From positions 24,631 to 49,388 of the forward strand of contig DDWD01000108.1 of assembly GCA_002345825.1 (NCBI GenBank): 24,758 bases of DNA. Reading direction: 5' to 3'. The stretch comes from Bacteroidales bacterium UBA2295 (GTDB lineage Bacteria; Bacteroidota; Bacteroidia; Bacteroidales; Tenuifilaceae). Positions 14,759 through 23,258 of the stretch are shown here, piece after piece (the stretch's first letter is position 1; every line of letters starts with the position of its first letter). Position numbers and translations under genes: made by a program. The notes under the pieces were generated by a model. That model was not told the origin of the DNA. It was given only the letters and a program-made list of their open reading frames with translations, and made no database searches.

Positions 14759-16171
14759 ATGGCTATTCGGTTTTCTGTTATACTTTTTCTACTCTTTCTC
14801 TCAACCTTGATAGACCAAACCACCTATGCGGGTGAAAACGAGAATAAGTTTTTGGTTTCATCCATTTCCATTAGGGGGAACACCATCACCAACAAAAAGA
14901 TTATTCTTCGTGAACTCCCTTTCAAGATTGGCGATACGCTCGACAGCTTAAACTTACCCGATCTCGCCATTAGATGTAAGGCAAACCTGCACAATACCCA
15001 TCTGTTCAATTTTATTACTGTTAACCATATAATCAATGGCAACCAGGTGGAATGGTACATTGTTGTTGAAGAGAGATGGTACATTTGGCCATTCCCTATT
15101 CTCGAATACGAAGACCGGAACTTAAGTTCCTTTATAAAAAATGCCGACCTATCGAGAGTAAACTACGGAGCCTACATAAAGGTTGATAATTTTAGAGGCA
15201 TGCGCGAGCAGATTAAGCTGAGGCTGATATCTGGCCACCGAAAACAGGTTACCTTGCAGTATATTACGCAAAATTTAGATAGGGACAAAAGGCACGGTTT
15301 ATCGGCATGGATATCCTACTACACTAAGCATGAGGTGAACTACGCCAGCAATAACAACAAGCCGCTGTACTTTAAATCCGATAATGGGCCAGCCCGACAA
15401 GTTTTTTTTGCCGACCTCACCTATCACTACAGGCCCAAGCATTACTGGTATCATGCGCTCACCGTAGGTACTCTGCATGCTAAAGCATCCGATGCATTAG
15501 TAGCGCTAAATCCAAACTACCTAGGCGATGAGAATACCACCTTTTGGTACAACCACATTACCTACGAAGCAACCTTGGATAAACGAAATTCAAAAATATT
15601 CCCCTTAGGTGGCTATCTTTTTAGAAGCGAACTAAGCCGACAAGGCTTTTCAAAGCAAGAGTCGCTAAACCACTGGTACCTAAGGCTAACAGGCGGATTG
15701 TATGGGAAACTTGCAAACCGGGTTTTTGCCGGTTCCGACGTAATGTTTAGGGCCAGTACACAAACCAATTCGCCCTACTTTTTAAATGAAGCAATTGGAT
15801 ATGTAGATTTTATAAGAGGATACGAGCACTACGTAACCAACGGTTCAACCTATTATATCAATAAAAATTCGTTAAAATTTGAATTGTTGCCCACAAAAGT
15901 GATTAACTTGCCATTGATCCCTGAGGGCAAGCTGAAAAAAGCACACCTGGCCATCTATTGGAGCTTATTTGCTGATACTGGCTACGTTAAGCCTGATGCA
16001 CCATTGCCAAGCAATAGCCTTGAGGGAAAAATGATTTTCGGATATGGCACTGGTTTATACATAGTTGCATATTACGATATTGTATTTCGGGTAGAGTACT
16101 CATTCAATGGCTTTGGTGAAAGTGGATTCTTTTTTCACTTTGGTTCTCCATTTCTAATTAATTACAAGTAA
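14759..16171 (+). CDS. Short Omp85-family outer membrane protein with one POTRA domain
   Basis: This 470-residue protein has a signal peptide (about 1-24), a single POTRA-like domain (about 31-104: FLVSSISIRGNTITNKKIILRE, then NLHNTHLFNFITV and VEWYIVVEE), and a beta-barrel with alternating aromatic/polar strands (about 115-470). IRGYE at 352-356 matches the conserved loop-6 (V/I/L)RG(Y/F) motif of the Omp85 superfamily. It is far shorter than BamA, which lies about 3.5 kb downstream with five POTRA domains. The substrate could be a protein or lipid; I cannot say. It is packed between the CBS gene (7 bases) and nadK (1 base), so it is co-transcribed with both. Confidence 0.82.
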   Translation: MAIRFSVILFLLFLSTLIDQTTYAGENENKFLVSSISIRGNTITNKKIILRELPFKIGDTLDSLNLPDLAIRCKANLHNTHLFNFITVNHIINGNQVEWYIVVEERWYIWPFPILEYEDRNLSSFIKNADLSRVNYGAYIKVDNFRGMREQIKLRLISGHRKQVTLQYITQNLDRDKRHGLSAWISYYTKHEVNYASNNNKPLYFKSDNGPARQVFFADLTYHYRPKHYWYHALTVGTLHAKASDALVALNPNYLGDENTTFWYNHITYEATLDKRNSKIFPLGGYLFRSELSRQGFSKQESLNHWYLRLTGGLYGKLANRVFAGSDVMFRASTQTNSPYFLNEAIGYVDFIRGYEHYVTNGSTYYINKNSLKFELLPTKVINLPLIPEGKLKKAHLAIYWSLFADTGYVKPDAPLPSNSLEGKMIFGYGTGLYIVAYYDIVFRVEYSFNGFGESGFFFHFGSPFLINYK

Positions 16172-16172
16172 A

Positions 16173-17060
16173 ATGGTAATTGCTCTTTACGGAAATATTG
16201 TTGATAAGGAACACAAGGGAGATATTGAGCTACTTTTCGGCGAACTAGCAAAAAGGGGGGCCGAGGTTATTGTTTATGCTCCTTTTCTAGAGTTTTTAAG
16301 ATCAATGCTAGGGCATACACCTCAGGTAAAGGCTGTGTACAGAACACCTGGTGAAGTTAAGCATCTAGCAAACTTTATGATCAGCATTGGAGGGGATGGC
16401 ACTTTTCTGGAGTCGGTTTCCTTTATCGAAGATTCTTGTGTGCCTATGGTTGGCATAAATTTTGGCCGATTGGGCTTTCTGGCACACATATCCTCAGAGG
16501 ATATTCCAAGCGCTATTGAACAGATTTTTAATAAAATGTACACCGTAGAGAAGCGCTCTGCCCTTGAACTAGTAATGGACAATAATCCCTTTGAGAACTT
16601 TCCATTTGGCCTAAACGATTTTACCCTTCAAAAGAAAGGAACAGCAATGATCACCATCAACACCTACATTGATGGCGAATTCCTTTGCACCTACTGGTCC
16701 GACGGGCTTATCGTATCAACTCCTACGGGGTCAACAGCATACTCGTTAAGCGTTGGCGGCCCCATCTTGAGCCCAACAACCAGCGCATTTGTGATATCCC
16801 CCATTGCACCACACAACTTAACGGTAAGGCCGTTGGTAATTCCCGACAGTTCAACCCTTACGCTAAAAGCCACCACCAGAGATAACGAAATACTAATGTC
16901 GCTCGATTCACGTTCTGTTGCAGTAGGAAGTAGTTTAACCGCCACAATTAAAAAAGCTTCATTCTGTGTAGGAGTAGTAAATCTTAGGGGCAACAACTAC
17001 TTTAAAACCTTAAGAAATAAATTGATGTGGGGTGCCGATACCCGAAATACGAAAGATTAG
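16173..17060 (+). CDS. nadK: NAD kinase
   Basis: This 295-residue enzyme phosphorylates NAD to NADP. It has the GGDGT motif (73-77, with D75 catalytic), INFGRLGFLA (95-104), the NE/D-type motif LNDF (N148, D149), and SDGLIVSTPTGSTAYSLSVGGPI (176-198), followed by ISPIAPHNL. The C-terminal LRNKLMWGADTRN is characteristic of Bacteroidota NadK proteins. The ATG lies a single base after the upstream stop codon, indicating tight coupling with the Omp85-like gene. Confidence 0.96.
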   Translation: MVIALYGNIVDKEHKGDIELLFGELAKRGAEVIVYAPFLEFLRSMLGHTPQVKAVYRTPGEVKHLANFMISIGGDGTFLESVSFIEDSCVPMVGINFGRLGFLAHISSEDIPSAIEQIFNKMYTVEKRSALELVMDNNPFENFPFGLNDFTLQKKGTAMITINTYIDGEFLCTYWSDGLIVSTPTGSTAYSLSVGGPILSPTTSAFVISPIAPHNLTVRPLVIPDSSTLTLKATTRDNEILMSLDSRSVAVGSSLTATIKKASFCVGVVNLRGNNYFKTLRNKLMWGADTRNTKD

Positions 17061-17146
17061 CAGCACATTAGGCATCTAACAAAAAAGCATAATATTTGTT
17101 GATACGTAAAAAGAAACTATAAAACCGAAACACTTTCTTTTTTTTC

Positions 17147-17154
17147 TATATTTG
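17147..17154 (+). promoter_or_regulatory. Candidate -7 element upstream of the barrel pair
   Basis: TATATTTG is an exact match to TAnnTTTG, 29 bases before the ATG at 17184. No TTTG-like -33 stands at the expected spacing, so confidence is moderate. Confidence 0.5.
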
Positions 17155-17183
17155 TATTATAATAGTTTCAAAATCAGGAGAAG

Positions 17184-17933
17184 ATGAGGAAGATTTTATT
17201 CCCTATACTATTATCGCTTTTGCTGGCAAACTTCAGCAATGCGCAATCATGGAAAGCTGCCAAGCTTGAAGTTTTTGGAGGTGTTACAGCATTTCAGTAT
17301 TTTGGAGATATTGGTGGTGCTGCTGGCGACGTTAACCTTCTTGGTCTGCTTGACATCGATTTGCTGGCCACTCGCCCCGGAGTAAGCTTGGGTGCACGGT
17401 ATCATATATCAAAACCTATCCAGCTTAAAGCTGCATACTCATTTGGTATCCTTAGTAAATCTGATGTCAACTCTAGAAACGAAGAGCGCAACTTTGCATT
17501 TAGCACTATGATTAATGAGCTAGCAATTATGGGTGAGTATTACCTTATCCCCGAAAGCGATGATAATTACTACTACAATATTATGCAAGTGAGGGGCGGG
17601 TTACGCCATTTCCGTCAACCCTTTAGTTTGTACGTAACACTTGGTATAGGAGGATTTCACTACAGCGTTACCCCAAAAGATCAGCTAGCTACCTCTACTC
17701 GCTTTTCACAAAGTTCAAGCATTGGTACTTTTGTCCCCTTAGGCATTGGAGTGAAATATGCATTTTTGCCTAAGCTTTCGTTTGGAGTTGAACTTCTAGG
17801 CAGGCTAACCAGTACTAACGAGCTCGATGGTTACGATTCACCCTACGCATCCTACAACGATTATTACCACTCTATACTATTTAAGGTTAACTACAAAATT
17901 CATACTGGGCGTAAACCCGGACCAATAAGATAA
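17184..17933 (+). CDS. Outer membrane beta-barrel protein, DUF6089-like
   Basis: This 249-residue protein has a signal peptide (about 1-21, ANFSNAQ) and then repeated amphipathic strands rich in aromatic residues and glycine (LEVFGGVTAFQYFGDIGG, VSLGARYHI, LYVTLGIGGFHY, VPLGIGVKYAFLPKLSFGVELLGRLT). This is typical of 8-stranded outer membrane barrels common in Bacteroidota. YGDI-like motifs are usual in the DUF6089 group. It lies upstream of a second small barrel gene (28-base gap) and uppS. Function is unknown; a structural or envelope-assembly role is only inferred from neighbours. Confidence 0.8.
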   Translation: MRKILFPILLSLLLANFSNAQSWKAAKLEVFGGVTAFQYFGDIGGAAGDVNLLGLLDIDLLATRPGVSLGARYHISKPIQLKAAYSFGILSKSDVNSRNEERNFAFSTMINELAIMGEYYLIPESDDNYYYNIMQVRGGLRHFRQPFSLYVTLGIGGFHYSVTPKDQLATSTRFSQSSSIGTFVPLGIGVKYAFLPKLSFGVELLGRLTSTNELDGYDSPYASYNDYYHSILFKVNYKIHTGRKPGPIR

Positions 17934-17961
17934 CCATACCAAATAAGGGTAACTTAGTCAG

Positions 17962-18612
17962 ATGAAATTCTTTTTACTGGGGTTAGCAACCATATTTTCT
18001 TCTCTGTTTACATTCTCTCAAGAGCGAAACGACATTGGCCTACTTGCCGGCACATCATACTATATGGGCGACTTTAACCTTGGCACGCAGTTCTACCAGC
18101 CATCGCCAGCCCTAGGCGTTTTGTTTAGGCACAACCTTAACAAATTTTACGCCCTAAAGCTAAGCGGAACCCATGGATATGTAAAAGGATCGCATAACCC
18201 AAGCAGTCACTACCTGCCGCTATTACCCAACTCCAATTTTAGCGATTTTAGCAAGCAACTGATCGACATTAATGGCGCCGTAGAAATTGGCTTCAGATCT
18301 TTTGGAACCAGACCAGCCGATGCACACAGCATTTCACCTTACGTTACCATAGGAATCGGGGTAGCATTTATCGATCGCGATATTTTGGTAAATATTCCTT
18401 TTGGGATAGGCCTTAAATACACCCCGTTCAACCGATGGACATTTGGTGCAGAATGGAGACTACACAAAACATTTACCGACGATATAGACCATTACTCAAC
18501 CCATACCACACAAAGATTTAGAATTCACAACTTCGACTGGGTGGGAATTGGAGGATTATTCGTATCTTACCGGCTTGTTAGCAAAGGGGCAATTTGCCCA
18601 GCATACGATTAA
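17962..18612 (+). CDS. DUF6089 family outer membrane beta-barrel protein
   Basis: This 216-residue protein has a signal peptide (about 1-20, FTFSQ) and the DUF6089 hallmarks DIGLLAGTSYYMGDFN (about 24-39), a central ISPYVTIGIGVAF strand, VNIPFGIGLKYTPFNRWTFGAEWRLHKTFTDDID, and a C-terminal CPAYD. It is probably an outer membrane barrel or barrel-like protein. Genes of this family commonly precede uppS and bamA in Bacteroidota, so a link to outer membrane biogenesis is suspected but not shown. It overlaps no gene and lies 13 bases before uppS. Confidence 0.85.
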   Translation: MKFFLLGLATIFSSLFTFSQERNDIGLLAGTSYYMGDFNLGTQFYQPSPALGVLFRHNLNKFYALKLSGTHGYVKGSHNPSSHYLPLLPNSNFSDFSKQLIDINGAVEIGFRSFGTRPADAHSISPYVTIGIGVAFIDRDILVNIPFGIGLKYTPFNRWTFGAEWRLHKTFTDDIDHYSTHTTQRFRIHNFDWVGIGGLFVSYRLVSKGAICPAYD

Positions 18613-18625
18613 AAATCAATAGGAT

Positions 18626-19363
18626 ATGTCGTTGATTGATGATGTGAACCGCGATAAACTCCCATCACATATTGCCATAATTATGGATGGGAATGGTAGA
18701 TGGGCAAAGCTGAAAGGCAAACCACGAGTTTTTGGCCACCAAAATGGGGCCAATGCCGTTAGGCAAACCATTGAAGGCGCCGCAGAACTTGGAGTAAAAT
18801 ACCTAACACTTTATGCCTTTAGCGCTGAGAACTGGAAGAGACCCCGAATGGAGGTTGAAGCGCTTATGACTCTTCTAGTGTCAACCATCGACGAGGAGCT
18901 AAAAAATCTGATCGATAACAATATTCACTTTCAGGTTATTGGGAATACCAATCTTCTTCCCGATAGTGTTAAAAGAAAGATCAACACAGCCATTACAAAA
19001 ACTAGCAATTGCAACGGTATGACCCTAACCCTTGCGCTCAGCTATGGATCTCGATGGGAAATACTTGATGCAGTCAAGAAAATTGCAGCAGAAGTAGAGC
19101 AGGGCACCATGAAACCTCAAGAGATATCCGAAGAGGTTTTTGCCAATTACCTTAACACAGCCAACATGCCCGATCCAGAGCTGCTTATTAGGACTAGCGG
19201 CGAACTTAGGCTAAGCAATTTCCTGCTTTGGCAACTGGCCTACACCGAGTTGTACTTTACCGAAGTGCTTTGGCCAGACTTTAGCAAGGAGGAACTTTAC
19301 AAAGCTATCGTTAGCTTTCAGCATCGCGAGAGACGTTTTGGCAAAACTACCGAACAGCTATAG
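18626..19363 (+). CDS. uppS: Isoprenyl transferase (undecaprenyl diphosphate synthase)
   Basis: This 245-residue cis-prenyltransferase makes undecaprenyl diphosphate, the lipid carrier for peptidoglycan and surface glycans. The signature HIAIIMDGNGRWAK carries the essential D21; R34 and H38 follow in the substrate-binding region GKPRVFGHQNG. YAFSAENWKRP (63-73), LIRTSGELRLSNFLLWQ (187-203) and ELYFTEVLWPDF (208-219) are all standard. Length and motifs are normal. It lies directly upstream of bamA, which has its own promoters. Confidence 0.96.
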   Translation: MSLIDDVNRDKLPSHIAIIMDGNGRWAKLKGKPRVFGHQNGANAVRQTIEGAAELGVKYLTLYAFSAENWKRPRMEVEALMTLLVSTIDEELKNLIDNNIHFQVIGNTNLLPDSVKRKINTAITKTSNCNGMTLTLALSYGSRWEILDAVKKIAAEVEQGTMKPQEISEEVFANYLNTANMPDPELLIRTSGELRLSNFLLWQLAYTELYFTEVLWPDFSKEELYKAIVSFQHRERRFGKTTEQL

Positions 19364-19428
19364 GCTTGGTCAATAGCTCCACTAATAGCAACTTCACATA
19401 CAATTATGGCTTTTTTTGTACATTTTAG

Positions 19429-19460
19429 CTTGCTTCCCATGAAGCACTTGATTAAATTTG
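19429..19460 (+). promoter_or_regulatory. bamA promoter P1
   Basis: CTTG (19429-19432) and TAAATTTG (19453-19460) are separated by 20 bases, close to the Bacteroidota consensus. Transcription would begin near 19466, giving a leader of about 100 bases to the ATG at 19569. The TTG inside the -7 box is in frame with bamA but should not be used as its start. Confidence 0.72.
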
Positions 19461-19510
19461 CCAAGCTTATTAAGCAAACAATCTCAAGGATTTAAATTTA
19501 ATGTAGTAAA

Positions 19511-19518
19511 TACTTTTG
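19511..19518 (+). promoter_or_regulatory. Possible second bamA promoter P2 (-7 element)
   Basis: TACTTTTG is an exact TAnnTTTG match 50 bases before the ATG. The region at the expected -33 position lacks TTTG, so it could be fortuitous in this AT-rich leader. Confidence 0.4.
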
Positions 19519-19568
19519 CCCAAAACATACCGTTACACCTTATGCATAAATCCCGTATCCCCCAGAAA

Positions 19569-22037
19569 ATGATTAAAAAAATAGCAATTACCATTGCCTC
19601 CTTTCTAATCGCAGCGCATTTTGGCTACTCACAAACCCCACCCTTTAGCTACGCCACCCCCGAAGAGTACACACTGAAGGGCGTAACCGTTTCGGGCATC
19701 CGATTTATCGACCCAAACGTAATAGTTAGCATGAGTGGGCTATACGTTGGCGACCAAATAAGCATTCCCAGCGAAACCATCACAGCTGCAATCAACAAGC
19801 TTTGGGATCAGGGGCTTTTTTCCGACATCAAGATTACAGCAACCAAAATTGAAGGAAATGATGTTTACCTAGATATTTATCTGCAGGAACTCCCACGTAT
19901 TAGCGCTGTAAATTTTACTGGTATCAGAAAAAGTGAGGAAAAAGAGCTAACCGAATTGATTAAGCTACGGATTGGAGGACAGGCTACCGAGAATATACTC
20001 GACAACTCCAAGCGATTACTTGTGAACCACTTTCGCTCAAAGGCATATCTTGACACCAAAATCGATATCCATCAGCAACTCGATACGGCAATGGCCAATG
20101 GCGTAAGGCTAACATTCGAGGTTAACAAAGGCCCAAAGGTTCGAATTAGTGACATTACATTCGTTGGAAACGAAAATATTAACGAGCGTAAGCTTCGTCG
20201 CGCAATGAAGAACACCAAGAAGCGTGACCTTAATTTTTTCAAAGCATCAAAATTTGTTGAAGACGACTTTGAGGAGGACAAACGAACTCTAATTTCATAC
20301 TACAATGAAAATGGATTCAGAGATGCCAAAGTTTTAGGCGACTCAATATACGTAACAGAAGAGAATAGAATTGCAATTGCAATTAAAGTTGAGGAAGGGC
20401 CCAAGTATCACTACAGAAACATCAACTGGGTTGGAAATTCCAAATTCCCCGACGAAGTACTCAACGATATTCTTGGTATCAGAAAGGGAGATGTGTATGA
20501 CAAAACTTTGCTTGAGGAGCGTTTACTGATTGAGGATAACTCAGTCACCACAACCTATATGGATGACGGTCATCTATTCTTCAGCGTGGAGCCAGTTGAA
20601 ACAAGAGTAGCCAACGATTCCATAGATCTGGAGATGAGAATTTATGAGGGCAAGCAAGCCACCATCAACAATATTATAATACAGGGTAATACCAAAACTC
20701 ACGAAAATGTAATTCGTCGTGAGCTGTTCACCAAGCCTGGCGAATTGTTTAGTAAAACGGGGATTACTCGATCAGTACGAGAACTTGCTACCTTGGGCCA
20801 TTTCGACCCAGAGAAACTCGATGTAACACCATTGCCCAATATGGCTGACGGAACGGTAGATCTTATTTACACTGTGGAAGAAAAGGCCAACGACCAGCTT
20901 GAAGTATCGGGAGGTTGGGGTAACAAAATGTTTGTGGGTACCATTGGTATTCGTTTCTCAAACTTTTCCATTGGCAGGCTATTCGAGAAAAAAGCATGGC
21001 GTCCAGTACCCTCTGGCGATAGCCAGACCCTTAGCCTCAGGGCGCAAACCAACGGGAGTTTTTACAAGGCCTTTAGCCTAAACTTTGTTGAGCCTTGGCT
21101 TGGCGGTCGCAAACCCACAAATTTTTCCATCTCGCTGTACCATACCATAAATAATATGCCTGGCACATACATCTACCAGGTTAGCGATCAACGCATGAAG
21201 GTTTCCGGTGGTGCCATAGGTATTGGTACAAGGCTTAAGTGGCCCGACGACTGGTTCCAGTTTTATAACGAACTTAGCATACAAAGCTACGATTTGAACA
21301 AATGGGATTACTTCATGATATCAACGGGTAAATCCAACAACTTTAGCTACAAAGCATCGCTCACAAGAAATTCGGTTGACCAGCTAATCTTCCCCCGCAG
21401 AGGATCTAACTTTAGCTTAACGCTACAGCTAACACCTCCATACTCAAAAATTTCGGGCAAAGATTATTCAACAGTCACCGATGTTAAAGAAAAATACAAG
21501 TGGATTGAGTATCACAAATGGAGCGGCAAGGCTCAGTGGTATCACAATCTGGTTGACAACCTAGTTCTGTACACTGGTGCACAATTTGGATACCTGGGAT
21601 ACTACAACAAGGACATTGGTTACTCGCCATTCGAAGGCTTCGACCTAGGTGGTGATGGCATGTCGGGATACAACCTTTATGGTCGCGAGACCATCGGATT
21701 AAGAGGTTACGAGAACTCCTCGTTATCACCAGTAATAAATGGTGTGAAAAACGCCAATGTTTACACCAAGTACACTATGGAACTACGTTACCCCATTACC
21801 CTACAGCCTCAAGCAGCAATATATATTATAGGTTTCCTTGAAGCGGGTAATGCTTGGTATGAATTTAGGGAAATCAACCCATTCAATGTTCACCGTTCAG
21901 CCGGTTTTGGTGCTAGGGTATTCTTGCCAATGATTGGTATGCTTGGTGTTGACTGGGGGTATGGTTTCGACAGAATTCCTCAAAACCCCGATTCACATAG
22001 AGGTCAGTTCCACTTCACCATTGGACAAACCTTTTAA
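19569..22037 (+). CDS. bamA: Outer membrane protein assembly factor BamA
   Basis: This 822-residue Omp85 protein inserts beta-barrel proteins into the outer membrane. It has a signal peptide (1-22), five POTRA domains at roughly 36-106, 109-188, 190-276, 279-361 and 364-438, and a C-terminal barrel (about 440-822). The loop-6 motif LRGYE is at 711-715, and the protein ends in Phe, as barrel substrates of the machine usually do. I chose the ATG at 19569 because it gives a proper signal peptide (MIKKIAITIASFLIAAHFGYSQ); upstream TTG (19458) and ATG (19542) candidates would bury it, and the TTG lies in the promoter. Two Skp-like chaperone genes follow. Confidence 0.95.
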   Translation: MIKKIAITIASFLIAAHFGYSQTPPFSYATPEEYTLKGVTVSGIRFIDPNVIVSMSGLYVGDQISIPSETITAAINKLWDQGLFSDIKITATKIEGNDVYLDIYLQELPRISAVNFTGIRKSEEKELTELIKLRIGGQATENILDNSKRLLVNHFRSKAYLDTKIDIHQQLDTAMANGVRLTFEVNKGPKVRISDITFVGNENINERKLRRAMKNTKKRDLNFFKASKFVEDDFEEDKRTLISYYNENGFRDAKVLGDSIYVTEENRIAIAIKVEEGPKYHYRNINWVGNSKFPDEVLNDILGIRKGDVYDKTLLEERLLIEDNSVTTTYMDDGHLFFSVEPVETRVANDSIDLEMRIYEGKQATINNIIIQGNTKTHENVIRRELFTKPGELFSKTGITRSVRELATLGHFDPEKLDVTPLPNMADGTVDLIYTVEEKANDQLEVSGGWGNKMFVGTIGIRFSNFSIGRLFEKKAWRPVPSGDSQTLSLRAQTNGSFYKAFSLNFVEPWLGGRKPTNFSISLYHTINNMPGTYIYQVSDQRMKVSGGAIGIGTRLKWPDDWFQFYNELSIQSYDLNKWDYFMISTGKSNNFSYKASLTRNSVDQLIFPRRGSNFSLTLQLTPPYSKISGKDYSTVTDVKEKYKWIEYHKWSGKAQWYHNLVDNLVLYTGAQFGYLGYYNKDIGYSPFEGFDLGGDGMSGYNLYGRETIGLRGYENSSLSPVINGVKNANVYTKYTMELRYPITLQPQAAIYIIGFLEAGNAWYEFREINPFNVHRSAGFGARVFLPMIGMLGVDWGYGFDRIPQNPDSHRGQFHFTIGQTF

Positions 22038-22104
22038 CACTCTTTAATCATAGGCAAAGAAACTTGGCGGGATTATTGAAACACTTTACATAAAGCACAG
22101 AATA

Positions 22105-22617
22105 ATGAAAAAGATAGCCATCATCATCCTCACCGTTTTTGCCCTTCCCCTGGCATCGCTTGGGCAAAAGTTTGCTTTTGTAGATACCGATTACATCTTA
22201 AGTCGTATTCCCACGTTTAAAGCAGCACAGGAGCAACTCGACCGGATTGCTACTCAATACGAGACAGAGGTTGAGGAGCAATTCAAACAGCTTGAAAAGA
22301 TGTTTCAAGATTTCCAAACCGAAAAGGTACTCCTCACCGAAGAAATGCGTCGTAAGCGTGAAAACGAATTGATTGAACGCGAGAAAGCAGCAAAAGAACT
22401 GCAAATGAGATACTTTGGAAGGGAAGGGATGCTTTTCAAAAAGAGAGAGGAACTAGTTAAACCCATACAGGACCAAGTATTTAATGCCGTTAAGGAGATT
22501 GCCACGGAGGGTGGTTATGCCGTAATTTTCGATTCCGCAACATCGGCTAATATGCTTTACACCAATCCCCGATACGATAAAAGTGACGACGTATTGCAGA
22601 AGCTTGGTTACAACTAA
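22105..22617 (+). CDS. OmpH/Skp-family periplasmic chaperone, first copy
   Basis: This 170-residue protein has a signal peptide (about 1-21, LASLGQ), then KFAFVDTDYILSRIPTFKAAQEQLD (22-46), the typical OmpH start. A long charged helical region (about 47-120) with heptad-like leucines and many Glu/Lys/Arg forms the tentacle coiled coil, and a C-terminal strand AVIFDSATSANMLYTNPRYD closes the core. Skp trimers hold unfolded outer membrane proteins on their way to BamA. It is 67 bases downstream of bamA and similar in design to the following gene, indicating an old tandem duplication. Confidence 0.93.
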   Translation: MKKIAIIILTVFALPLASLGQKFAFVDTDYILSRIPTFKAAQEQLDRIATQYETEVEEQFKQLEKMFQDFQTEKVLLTEEMRRKRENELIEREKAAKELQMRYFGREGMLFKKREELVKPIQDQVFNAVKEIATEGGYAVIFDSATSANMLYTNPRYDKSDDVLQKLGYN

Positions 22618-22633
22618 TTAATTATTAAATTTG
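22603..22633 (+). promoter_or_regulatory. Internal promoter for the second OmpH gene
   Basis: CTTG (22603-22606, within the end of the first OmpH gene) and TAAATTTG (22626-22633) are separated by 19 bases, a good match to the consensus. It lies 28 bases before the second gene's ATG, so the second copy can be transcribed independently. Confidence 0.68.
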
Positions 22634-22660
22634 TAAGTTAAATTAAAAACCAATAACACG

Positions 22661-23176
22661 ATGAAAAGATTCACAATGTTTATGCTAGCTGCCGCGCTAC
22701 TTTTTACTGGCAGCGTATTTGCCCAAAGCACCCCAAAATTTGCACATATCAATGGCCAAGAGTTGCTCACCCTTATGCCCGATCGCGATAGCGCTGAAGC
22801 TAAACTTAACGCCTACGGGGAAGATCTATCAGCTCAGGTTGATGAGTTACACGTTGAATACAACAATAAACTTCAAACCTACATGCAGCGTAGAGAGACT
22901 TTCACCCAAGCTATCCGTGAAGCTCGCGAAAAGGAGCTAACCAGCCTTCAACAACGCATACAAGAATTTGAACAAACCGCACAGCAAGATTTTCAGCGTA
23001 TGCAAGGTGAACTTATGCGCCCAATCATGGAAAAAGCCGATGCTGCAATTAAAAAAGTTGCTAAGGAACAGGGAGTAATGTACGTTTTCGACCTAAGCGT
23101 TGGTAGCGTGGTGTACTTCTCCGACGAAAGCATCGATTTGATGCCATTTGTAAAAAAGGAGCTGGGAATACAATAA
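22661..23176 (+). CDS. OmpH/Skp-family periplasmic chaperone, second copy
   Basis: This 171-residue protein has a signal peptide (about 1-22, GSVFAQ), then PKFAHINGQELLTLMPDRDSAEAKL, a long coiled-coil region rich in Glu, Gln and Arg (about 50-120), and a C-terminal strand VMYVFDLSVGSVVYFSDESIDLMPFV. It shares the layout of the first copy but differs widely in sequence, so the two may form separate or mixed trimers. It has its own promoter and is followed by a strong terminator, ending the bamA-skp unit. Confidence 0.93.
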   Translation: MKRFTMFMLAAALLFTGSVFAQSTPKFAHINGQELLTLMPDRDSAEAKLNAYGEDLSAQVDELHVEYNNKLQTYMQRRETFTQAIREAREKELTSLQQRIQEFEQTAQQDFQRMQGELMRPIMEKADAAIKKVAKEQGVMYVFDLSVGSVVYFSDESIDLMPFVKKELGIQ

Positions 23177-23193
23177 AAATTAAGCCATAATAT

Positions 23194-23230
23194 AAACAGC
23201 TCAATCGCCGAAAGGGGTTGAGCTGTTTTT
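23194..23230 (+). terminator. Rho-independent terminator after the second OmpH gene
   Basis: An 11-bp stem pairs AAACAGCTCAA (23194-23204) with TTGAGCTGTTT (23218-23228), enclosing a partly paired loop containing CC-GAAA-GG, and followed by T to 23230. It begins 18 bases after the stop codon. Confidence 0.87.
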
Positions 23231-23258
23231 GCATATGCTCAATTATTGAGAGCGCAAA

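Noticed and set aside
17176..17181. AGGAGA before the barrel gene at 17184 as a Shine-Dalgarno site
   Set aside because: It is only two bases from the ATG, too close for normal pairing, and Bacteroidota rarely use Shine-Dalgarno sequences; likely coincidence.
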